DNA of 64,000 nt from Populus alba. Taxonomy: Eukaryota > Streptophyta > Magnoliopsida > Malpighiales > Salicaceae. The notes under the pieces were generated by a model that was given only the letters and a program-made list of their open reading frames with translations, ran no database searches and was not told where the DNA came from. The stretch spans positions 15,549,154 through 15,613,153 of the forward strand of contig NC_133299.1 in the NCBI RefSeq assembly GCF_005239225.2. Reading direction: 5' to 3'. The position numbers and the translations under genes are program-made. Positions 49,361 to 58,548 of the stretch are shown here, in pieces (position 1 is the stretch's first letter; each line of letters begins with the position of its first letter).

Positions 49361-49548
49361 GGTGGTTTAATGATAAGAGTTTGGGATTAAAGGGTTTGCT
49401 TTATACGTGGTTTCAAATTTGAGGCATGTTGTTACTAATATGATAATCACTAGAGACTTATATAGTCAATAATTTAGGACCATTAAAATTAGTCAAGATA
49501 CGCGTAAACTAACTTAAACATCTATGTTAATAATAATAATAAAAAAAT
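49361..49548 (+). mobile_element. tRNA-derived SINE relic
   Basis: It starts with an A-box-like sequence (ggtttaatgataagagt), followed after about 45 bases by a degenerate B box (tggtttcaaatttga). A body with cactagagacttatat and attagtcaagatacgcg follows, and it ends in taataataataataaaaaaa. This layout is that of plant tRNA-derived SINEs. The B box has C-to-T changes, so it is probably an old, inactive copy. Confidence 0.55.
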
Positions 49549-49576
49549 GATAAACACCCATTATACAATACTTTTA

Positions 49577-50560
49577 GGCTCCGTTTGTTTGCTGGAAAGT
49601 AGTTTCTTTTTGGAAAGTGAATTCCGGGGAAAGTAAATTCCAGGAAAGTGAATTCCGAAAAAAGTATTTTCCGATGTTTGGTAGTGTAATGGAAAATGAG
49701 TTGGAAAACACTTTCCAGTGTTTGGTTATGTCATGGAAAATAAGCTGGAAAATGACTTATTAATATTTTATTTTTCTTAAGTTTATTAAAATAATGACGA
49801 ACAAATCTTACAAATTAAAAAGTTGAATGAGAATGAAATTGAAAAAAACAATTTCATAAATTATCTCAAATAAAATAAATAATAATCAAAATAATAGAGA
49901 TCAAATCTAAAAAATTAAAAAAAATAAAAGATGAAGAAATTAAAATAATAATAATCAACATTTCATAAATTATTTCAAATAAAATAAGTAACAATCAAAA
50001 GAATGAGGACCAAATTTGATAGATAAAAAATTTCAATAAAAGTATGATAAGGAAAAAGCAAATAGCAATTATAAAAAATAAGGACCAAAGTTAATATAAA
50101 AATAAAATTTTAAGAGATGAAATTGAAAAATAAATATTCAAAACAAAATATATATAGCAATAAAAAATTTGAGGATTAAATTTGATATAATCAGAAAATA
50201 ATGACATTTCTAAATTTTTCACAACTTTCAGAAAGTGTTTTCCCCTCAAATTTTTCAGGAAAGTGTCAAATTTTCCTTTTACTGGAAAGTGTTTTCCATT
50301 GACTAACTTTTCTATTGGCAAACAAACACAAGAAAGTTTGGAAAGTGATTTTCCGGAAACCATTTTCCAGAAAACAAACACAGCTAAAGAGAAAACACTT
50401 TTCTGAAAATCAAGTCAAATTTTTTTTTACTGAAATTGACCGGAAAATATTTTCCGTTGACCGGAAAATGTTTTCCGTTGACCAACTTTTCTAATGACAA
50501 ACACAGGAAAGTTTGGAAAATAGTTTCCCAAAAACTACTTTCCGGGAAACAAACATGACC
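49577..50560 (+). mobile_element. PIF/Harbinger-like non-autonomous element, copy 1
   Basis: Inverted ends: ggctccgtttgtttgctgg at 49,577, and the complement of ccgggaaacaaacatgacc at 50,560. Flanks are TTA and TAA. The ends resemble the GG..NTGTTTGG type of PIF/Tourist elements. The body is non-coding and AT-rich. Near the right end a second end-like sequence (gaaaacaaacacagcta, about 50,367-50,383) suggests an internal end duplication, shared with copy 2. Copy 2 is at 53,262-54,281 in the opposite orientation. Confidence 0.6.
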
Positions 50561-50586
50561 TAAATGGTGCGAGTGATTCCCCCACA

Positions 50587-52230
50587 CATAAAGCACTGTG
50601 TATTACAAAAGTAATCCACAGTGCTTTCCTCCTCTTTTTTTTTTTTTTTTTTTTTTTCTAACTTGTCCTTTTTTTTTCGTTTCTTTTTCTTCTTTTTTTT
50701 TTCAAATTTACTTTTTTTTTTTCAACTTTCCTATTTTTTTTTTTTTTCTTTTTTATTAATTTTTTCCCAAAATTATTTTTGTTGATTTTACTTTTTAAAT
50801 ATTGACTTGGTTAAAATTTTCGCTTTCTAATTTTTTTTCTTTAAAATACTGTGGAGTGATGCGATGTTTTTCCACATATTTTTTCTATTTTATTTCTTTA
50901 TTTTTCTAAATTATATTTGTCATTTTTTTTTTAATATTGAGCTGATTGAGAGTTTAGTTTTGTAATTTTTTTCTTTAAAAAATTGTTGATTTCTACAATG
51001 TTTATCCGCATGGTTTTTTTTTCTCTCCGAAATTATCTTTTTTTATTTTATTTTTTAATATGGAGCTGGTTAAAAATTACAGTTATAATATGTGAGGAAA
51101 TCACTGTAAATTTCCTTGAAAATTACTGTTGATTGCTACAATTTTTTTTCTCACATGGTTTTTTTTTTTCTGTTTTTGTTATGTTTTTCCCTAAAATTAT
51201 CTTTGTCAATTTTATTTTTTAAATATTTAGCTGGTTAAGAATTTTAATTACAAGTTTTTCCTCACAAAACACTATGGATTAATACAATTTTTTCTCATAT
51301 GGTTTTTTTTCCAGTTTCTTTTGTGTTTTCTTTTTTTGTAATATTTTTTTTCCAAAATTATCTTCGTCCATTTTTTTTTTTAATATTGAGTTGGTTAGAA
51401 TTTAACTTTGTAATAAAGCTTAATCATGTGGGGAAAGCATTGTAGCTTTGCTTATAAAACATTGTGGATTGCTACAGTGTCTCTCCACATGGTTTTTTTT
51501 TGTTATAATTTTTTTCAAATTATCTTTTTTAATTTTTTTTAATATTGAGTTGTTTGTGAATTACAATTATAAGTCATTACAAATAAGGCTAAATCATGTA
51601 GGGAAGTACTGTAGCTTTCATCACAAAACACTGTGAATTACTACAGTGTTTCCAACATTATATCTTCCCCTTTTTTTGGTCTTTGTTTTGTTTTGTTTTT
51701 TTTTTTTCTAAAATTGTCTCTGTCGATTTTTTTTTTTAATATTGAGCTGATTAAGAATTTAGCTTTATATTTTTTTTTCTTTAAAACACTATGAATTGTT
51801 GCAGTGTTTTCCCATGTGATTTTTTTTTTATTTTTTCAAAATTATCTTTGTCGATTTTTTTTTTAATATTGAGTTGGTTAAAAATTATAATTACAATAAA
51901 GCTAAATCATACGAGGAAAACATTATAATTTTTCTTACAAAACACTGTGGATTGCTACAATATTTCTCTAAATGGTTTTTTATTTTATTTTATTAGGAAA
52001 AGCGCTATAGTTTTCCTTACAGAACATTGTGAATTGCTACAATGTTTTTTGTCATGGGTTTTTTTTCCTTCCAAAATTATCTTTATTGTTTTTTTTAATA
52101 TTAAGTTGGTAGAAAATTTAGATTTGTAATTTTTTTTTTATTAACTATAAAGCTAAATCATGTAGCGAAAGTAGTGTATTTTTCTTCACAAAACACTATA
52201 GATATCTACAAATCATTTTGTTTAGTCTCT
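50587..52230. repeat. Degenerate T-rich tandem repeats with hairpin core
   Basis: About eleven units, spaced 80-190 bases, contain cactgtggattgctacagtg (an imperfect inverted repeat), then tt(c/t)cacatggttttttt, caaaattatctttgtcgat, aatattgagctggttaag and aataaagctaaatcatgtgg. Cores lie near 50,590, 50,852, 50,985, 51,125, 51,268, 51,459, 51,630, 51,788, 51,943, 52,023 and 52,193. It is non-coding. It sits between the two inverted elements at 49,577 and 53,262. Confidence 0.75.
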
Positions 52231-53261
52231 GAGTTTTTGATCACCAACATAACTTTTTTTCCCGTCATGAAATATTTGCTCTATCATACCTTTAATTTCT
52301 ATTACTTATCTAGCATTGATTCACAATTATAACATTATCAAGTATATTTATTTTATAAACCCATGACAGCGCGCGGAGATATATCTCGTTTGTATTCATA
52401 ATAATTCAACATTATCCTAGAATTGATTTTGAGTTTTTTTTTTTTGCTTGATAATAAGAAAATAATATACCATGATATTCCCAAGAAAGTTTAAATCACG
52501 TGGATGCCTGCCCATTCATTATGGTTGATGGGAAGGAAAACGACGCGTTGGAAGAAATTAAAAAGAAAAAAGAAAAAAATCATCGGTTTGTGCGGCAAGG
52601 GATAAGGACCATAAGGTAGCAAACTTTGTTTTTAAAAAAGATAAAGTAGTCATTTTCATTCTGAAACCGACAGGTGATTTTTCTATATATATATATATAT
52701 ATATATATTAATTATAGTAAAACTTAACTAGTCAAATTTTAATTTATATAATCATTACTTTTAAAATTCATAAAATTAATTAAAATACACATAAGCTAAT
52801 ACATATATATACACCACAACTAATTTTTTGAGAACCCACTACATATCTTTTGTGATTTTACAACTAATAATGGTATACCGTAGCATCGTGTCTATAATAA
52901 TAAATAATAATAAATGATGAGACCTCTTTTCATGCTGTTTCTTTCTTCTTCTTTCTTTATTTATTTTATTTTATTTTCCTGACAGTTCTTCCGCTTCACG
53001 TGAATAATGGGGTCGTAAAATAGCCAAAAAAAAACAACGGTATGCCCTACTAACCTGTCAGCTATCATAAGAGTCCTCTTCTCATTGAATCAGATGCCTC
53101 CAGAAAGCAAACAATCAATACAAATTCCAATAATAGAAACTGTATGGCTCTTGTTCATCCTCTCACAGATAATGGACTGTAATACTTTTTTTTAATAAAA
53201 TTTTATTTTAATTTTCAAACTTTTTCTATGTATAATTGAGTCTTTTTAAACATCTAATTAA

Positions 53262-54281
53262 GACCATAATTGTTTCTGGAAAATAATTTCTAGAAAAATA
53301 TTTTCCAAATTTTCCTATATTTATTTGTTATTAGGAAAGTTAGTTAACAAAAAACACTTTTTAGTCAACAGAAAACACTTTCTAGTCAACGAAAAATATT
53401 TTTCAGTCAATTTTAGTCAAAGAAAAATTTGACTTGGTTTTCAAGAAAATATTTTCTTTTTAGCTGTGTTTGTTTTCTGGAAAGTGGTTTCTGGAAAATC
53501 ACTTTCCAAACTTTCTTGTGTTTGTTTGTCAGTAGGAAAGTTGGTTAATGGAAAACACTTTCCAATAAAAGAAAAATTTGGCTTGTTTTTCAAGAAAGTG
53601 TTTTCCTGAAAAATTTAGGGGGAAAACACTTTTCCGGAAGTTGTGAAAAATTTAGAAATGTCATTATTTGCTGATTATATCAAATTTGATCCTCAAACTT
53701 TTGATTGCTATATATATTTTGTTTTGAATATTTCTTTTTTAATTTCATCTTTTAAAATTTTATTTTTATATTAACTTTGGTTCTTATTTTTATAATTGCT
53801 ATTTGCTTTTTTCTTATTATATTTTTATTAAAATTTTTTATCTATCAAATTTGGTCCTCATTCTTTTGATTGTTACTTATTTTATTTGAAATAATTTATG
53901 AAATGTTGATTATTATTATTTTAATTTCTTCATCTTTCATTTTTTTTTTAAATTTTTAGATTTGATCTCTATTATTTTGATTATTATTTATTTTATTTGA
54001 GATAATTTATAAAATTATATATATATATATTTTAATTTCATTCTCATTCAACCTTTTAATTTGTAAGATTTGTTCATCATTATTTTAATAAACTTGAGAA
54101 AAATAAAATATTAATAAGTTATTTTCCAGCTCATTTTTCATGACATAACCAAATAATAGAAAGTGGTTTCCAACTCATTTTCCATTACACTACCAAACAT
54201 CGGAAAATACTTTCTCGAAATTCACTTTCCCCAGAATTCACTTTCCAAAAGGAAACTACTTTCCAGCAAATAAACGGAGCC
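53262..54281 (-). mobile_element. PIF/Harbinger-like non-autonomous element, copy 2
   Basis: Inverted copy of 49,577-50,560. It begins gaccataattgtttctgg and ends ccagcaaataaacggagcc. The 3-base flanks are identical (TAA at 53,259-53,261 and 54,282-54,284), matching the TWA target duplication of PIF/Harbinger elements. It includes the same internal end-like block (tagctgtgtttgttttctgg, 53,461). No transposase is encoded. Confidence 0.65.
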
Positions 54282-54624
54282 TAAGTGTTTTTCTTGAAAG
54301 AAAGATTGAATAGAAACAAAGAGGACTAAAATAAAAAATTCAAGTAACATAAATGGTTCTTTAGAATTTATTTGAAAAGTACATTGTAACATCTCATCTT
54401 TTTAATCTATTAGTTGACATGTCCTTTTAATTTTTAAAAAATTAATTTTGATATCAAACTTTATTTTCATCATTTTTAGTTTTTTTTTGGTGTGAGGAGA
54501 GAGAGAGGCTCATTGAATTCTAGTCTAGAAAAAAAAACTTTTTGCGGTGATTTTAGCCATCAAAATAATTGATTTTTATACTAAGTGATTTCATATGATG
54601 AGGGGAATTAAATTAGGTGTTTTT

Positions 54625-54830
54625 GAACCTTGAAAGTGCATGAGAAAAGAGATATGAGCTTGAGAAGATTTCTTCTTTTTCTTGTTGATTTTGAGTTTTG
54701 ACGCCATTTCTTTTGTTTTTGAATCTTGAAAGTGCACAATAAAAGAGACCTAAACTTGAGAAGATTTCTTCTCTTTTTTTTGTGTTGATTTTGGATTTTG
54801 ACGCGGTTTGTTTTGTTTTTGAAGGATATG
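54625..54830. repeat. Short tandem duplication (~96 bp unit)
   Basis: Two units start gaa.cttgaaagtgca at 54,625 and 54,721, both continuing agcttgagaagatttcttct (or close) and ttgatttt.g.ttttgacgc. The antisense ORF at 54,608-54,844 is a by-product of the repeat and is not considered a gene. Confidence 0.75.
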
Positions 54831-55606
54831 GATTTATTTAACAACGTTTTTAAGATATTGTCTAGGTGTTTTGAATGAAAAATATGTTGAAAATAGATTT
54901 TTAAAAGAAAAAAACAAGCAACCCTATTTTTCCAGTTTTTGTTGTTGTTACTATTAACAACTTTTATTTATTTATATAAATAATTATTGATTTATTTAAT
55001 TAAATATTTGCATGAAAATTTTTTATTTATACTTTGAATTTTTTTTTAGAAAATAGCATGCAAAGCCATGGTTTTTTTAAATGCCAGTAATGTAATAAAG
55101 AAGAACGCACCACAAGACCAGGCCCCACAAACATGCAAATTTCAAACATGTTTATTGTGAGTGATACAACTATTGATATTGTAGGGGATACAATTATTGA
55201 TATTAATAATGGTATTACTGTGAAAATATAATATTTTTAAATTACCAACATTTCATTAAATAATACAACAAAAAATAAATTTAATTTTTTAATATTTTAG
55301 GATTAATCAAAGTATATAATTTACAAAGAAAATCATAATAGTAACATAATCAACTAAAATTAAAATTTATTAAATTAATCAGTGAATACATATATTAATT
55401 AAATTTCATTACCATAATTAATGAACGAAACAGGAACTCTGCATTTTTATATTCTTAACAATTCCGTCAAGTTGAATGGTGATTGTTTGGTAATTTTGAT
55501 TGTTTACATGTTTTCCGTGCTTTTAAATATGGAATTGTTGGCAAGTAGATGAGCCAGAGCTTCCAAGAAAGTTGCTGGGCATTCTAGTTCCTGTGTAGAG
55601 GCAGAG
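54831..55606 (+). other. P450 upstream region
   Basis: AT-rich DNA upstream of the P450 ATG. A possible TATA element (ttttatattc) is at about 55,446; this is weak because the whole stretch is AT-rich. No other gene is seen. Confidence 0.35.
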
Positions 55607-57259
55607 ATGACTAAGTTGCTACATTTCCAGCAAACATGGCAAGAAATCCGTCCAAAAATAGGGTTAAACTACTTTATTTTCTTTCTTATTTCTCTGTCCT
55701 TCATTCTCTTCTTGTTTAAGCTCACTAGAAGTTGCAAACTCAATTTACCTCCATCCCCCCCAAAGCTGCCTGTCATCGGCAACATTCACCATGTGGGCAC
55801 ACTGCCACACCGTTCTTTACAAGCTCTCTCGAAAAAATATGGCCCTTTAATGCTTTTGCACATGGGGCATGTTCCGACTCTCATCGTTTCATCTGCCGAG
55901 GCGGCTGGTGAGATGATGAAGACCCATGATATTGTTTTCGCAAACCGACCCCAAACCACAGCTGCAAGCATCTTTTTTCATGGTTGTGTAGATGTTGGTT
56001 TTGCTCCTTTTGGTGATTACTGGAGAAAAGTTAGGAAGATCTGTGTTCAAGAACTTTTGGGCCCGAAAATGGTGCAATCATTTCACCACGTACGAGAAGA
56101 AGAAGCTGCAGGCTTGATTGATAAAATTCGTTTTGCTTGTCATAGTGGGACTTCTGTTAATCTAAGTGAGATGCTGATCTCTGTCTCAAGCAATGTCGTT
56201 TCCAGATGTGTTGTTGGTCGGAAGGCTGAGAAGGAAGGCGGCAACAGCAAGTTTGGAGAGTTGACGAGGACAGTTATGGTTCAAATGACAGCTTTTAGTT
56301 TTGGGGATTTATTCCCTTACTTGGGATGGATGGACACTCTCACAGGCTTGATTCCACGGTTGAAAGCAACTTCGAGTGCATTAGATTCCTTTATTGATCA
56401 GGTGATTGAAGAGCATAGGAGTTTGGAAAGTGATGGCGACAGCTGTGCTCAGACTGATTTTCTGCAAGCTCTCCTCCAACTTCAGAAGAACGGCAAGCTT
56501 GACGTGCAGCTCACACGAGACAATATCATAGCAGTAGTTTTGGTATCTCTCACTACCTCTCATAGCAAAATTAAGATTTCATGTCTTTGTTGTTTTCGTT
56601 TTCTAAATTTCCCTGAGCAGCAACCTTTTCATTTTGAAAAATCTCAGGACATGTTTGTGGGAGGGACTGATACAAGCTCAACAATGATGGAATGGGCGAT
56701 GGCAGAGCTTGCAAGGAATCGAACTATAATGAGGAAAGCCCAAGAAGAGGTCAGGAGAATAGTAGGGAAGAAATCGAAGGTAGAAGCAAGTGATATAGAA
56801 GAGATGGCATATTTGAGATGCATCCTCAAAGAGACCCTCAGGCTTCATCCCTCTGCCCCTCTGCTGGTTCCTAGAGAAACATCAGCAAGTGTTGAGTTGG
56901 GAGGCTACTACATTCCTCCCAAGACAAGAGTTCTTGTGAACGCATTTGCCATTCAAAGGGACCCTAGCTTCTGGGACAGACCTGACGAGTTTCTCCCAGA
57001 AAGGTTTGAAAACAACCCAGTTGATTTCAAAAGCCAGGACTTTCACTTCATCCCATTTGGTAGCGGGAGAAAGAGTTGCCCTGGGGCCCTATTTGGAGTC
57101 ACTGCAGTTGAATCTGTGATAGCCAATCTCCTATATTGGTTCGACTGGAGGTTGCCTGATGGCGCATCTGAAGAGGAATTGGACATGAGTGAGATCTGTG
57201 GAATGACTGCTTACAAGAAGATCCCTCTTCTTCTTGTACCTTCATTGTACTCGCCCTGA
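55607..57259 (+). CDS. Cytochrome P450, CYP71 clan
   Basis: Two exons: 55,607-56,542 and 56,648-57,259, giving 515 residues. The 105-base intron (56,543-56,647, GTATCT...TCTCAG) is in phase and has no stop, so the unspliced frame is also open for 550 codons. The intron position just before the I helix is typical for CYP71-type genes. In the spliced protein: membrane anchor about 19-39; Pro-rich hinge LPPSPP (47-52); WRKVRK C-helix region; oxygen-binding VGGTDTSS (316-323, usually AGGT/DTT); ExxR as ETLR (374-377); PERF (429-432); heme loop FGSGRKSCPG (449-458) with Cys456 as ligand. P450s of this group are ER monooxygenases in specialised metabolism, using NADPH-P450 reductase; the substrate cannot be read from the sequence. 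It resembles CYP71A-like enzymes; subfamily unassigned. It is followed by a related pseudogene. Confidence 0.93.
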   Translation: MTKLLHFQQTWQEIRPKIGLNYFIFFLISLSFILFLFKLTRSCKLNLPPSPPKLPVIGNIHHVGTLPHRSLQALSKKYGPLMLLHMGHVPTLIVSSAEAAGEMMKTHDIVFANRPQTTAASIFFHGCVDVGFAPFGDYWRKVRKICVQELLGPKMVQSFHHVREEEAAGLIDKIRFACHSGTSVNLSEMLISVSSNVVSRCVVGRKAEKEGGNSKFGELTRTVMVQMTAFSFGDLFPYLGWMDTLTGLIPRLKATSSALDSFIDQVIEEHRSLESDGDSCAQTDFLQALLQLQKNGKLDVQLTRDNIIAVVLVSLTTSHSKIKISCLCCFRFLNFPEQQPFHFEKSQDMFVGGTDTSSTMMEWAMAELARNRTIMRKAQEEVRRIVGKKSKVEASDIEEMAYLRCILKETLRLHPSAPLLVPRETSASVELGGYYIPPKTRVLVNAFAIQRDPSFWDRPDEFLPERFENNPVDFKSQDFHFIPFGSGRKSCPGALFGVTAVESVIANLLYWFDWRLPDGASEEELDMSEICGMTAYKKIPLLLVPSLYSP

Positions 57260-57451
57260 GCAATCCAGAGATCATGCTTTTCCTGTCATGGCTTAAAGAA
57301 GCTCTGGTTCTCATCTTCCTGAATTAGAAATAAAAAGATGAGAAAAGAACCCCTTATGTAACTCGAAAGTTAAAACAATGAATAAGTAAACCTCTCCTTG
57401 GTTTCTTGCTATTGCTGGCCGTGTGAAAAAGTTACCAAACTAGTTGCAGCA

Positions 57452-57820
57452 ATGGCTATGCTGCCAGATTTGCAACAAAACACGGCAACATTTACACAAA
57501 GCAAAGCGCTCCCATTCTTTTCTTTTCCTTTTTCTTCCCCTGTGCTTTCTACTTCTCATGTACACGATTTTTAAAATTCAAAAGCTCAAACTTACCTCCC
57601 TCCCTATAGAAGCTGCCTGTAATTTGCAACTTTCACCAACCAGGCTAACTCCCCCCATCTTTCTCTCCAAGCATTCTTGAAAAAAGGTATGGCCATTTGC
57701 TCTTGCATCTGGAGCATACTCCGACTCTAGTGGTTTTCTCTGCGGGGATGGCTAGAGAAATGATTAGGAACCATGATGTTTGTTTCTCAAACCGACCCAA
57801 AACAAAAGCTGAGACCAATA
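57452..57820 (+). pseudogene. P450 N-terminal fragment, broken
   Basis: It starts at an ATG (57,452) with MAMLPDLQQ. A hydrophobic anchor (FLPLCFLLLMYTIF) lies in a second frame. Then a degenerate KLPVICNF hinge follows, and EKRYGHLLLHLEHTPTLVVFSAGMA..MIRNHDVCFSNRPKTKA in a third frame, which parallels residues 76-116 of the upstream P450. Stops and at least two frameshifts break it, and nothing past about residue 120 remains. It ends in an A-rich tract (57,835-57,858). It is probably the relic of a tandem P450 copy. Confidence 0.75.
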
Positions 57821-57884
57821 CTGTTTTGATTAGAAGAAAAAAAAAGAAAAAAAAGAAGGGCCCGTACTGTGTGCGAGGCAGTTA

Positions 57885-58075
57885 AAAGGGTGATTGTAGA
57901 AATAATTATTTTTTAAAGTATTTTTATCTAAAATTATATTAAAATAATATTTTTTATTTTTTTTTAAATTATTTTTAATATAAATATATCAAAATAAACA
58001 AAAAAATCATTAAAAAAAAACCCATTTCAAATGTGTTCGAAAATTGCCTCTAAAATTACAACTAGTGTACTTATC
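57885..58075. mobile_element. MITE-like AT-rich repeat (family a)
   Basis: Contains the family core attatattaaaataatatttttt and the block aaatgtgttcgaaaattgcc, as in the repeats at 7,229 and 18,525. It follows directly on the P450 fragment and may have contributed to its truncation. Non-coding. Confidence 0.5.
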
Positions 58076-58548
58076 CAGAGGGGATTTTTAATTTTTTATT
58101 CAATATTGAAGAATATTTTTGGACTAATTTACAAGTCAGTTGAAACTAAATTTCTTTTTCCGATAATGTTAAAAGTGTATATCTTTTTCATCGATTTCAT
58201 GCATTAAAAAAAATATATAATAATTGGTACTGAATGTATCTTCTCTGAGAGCCAGGGTTAGGGATGGGGGATTTCATGCTTTGAGGATGATTTGGGCACA
58301 ATATGGGGGATTTCTCAAAGCGGTTATAAATTCAATTTCAGATAACAGATAATACATGAACCCGAGCATCTCGATTTTGTCTTTGTTTCATTGCCTAAAA
58401 CCTAACTCATTTCGAACTCTTCTATCTCTGTATTTCATGCACCGGTGCTTTGTACATAACACAAATTGCATATAAAGACTCAGACAAATTCCTGGATATG
58501 CAACTTGAGTGCCAATCTGATTCTCCTTTATGGGGTAATAATACTCAT
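58076..58548. other. Spacer and 3' UTR of the TMEM87-like gene
   Basis: AT-rich spacer. The portion next to 58,549 should be the 3' UTR of the minus-strand gene. The plus-strand ORF at 58,466-58,702 is the reverse frame of the last exon. Confidence 0.4.
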
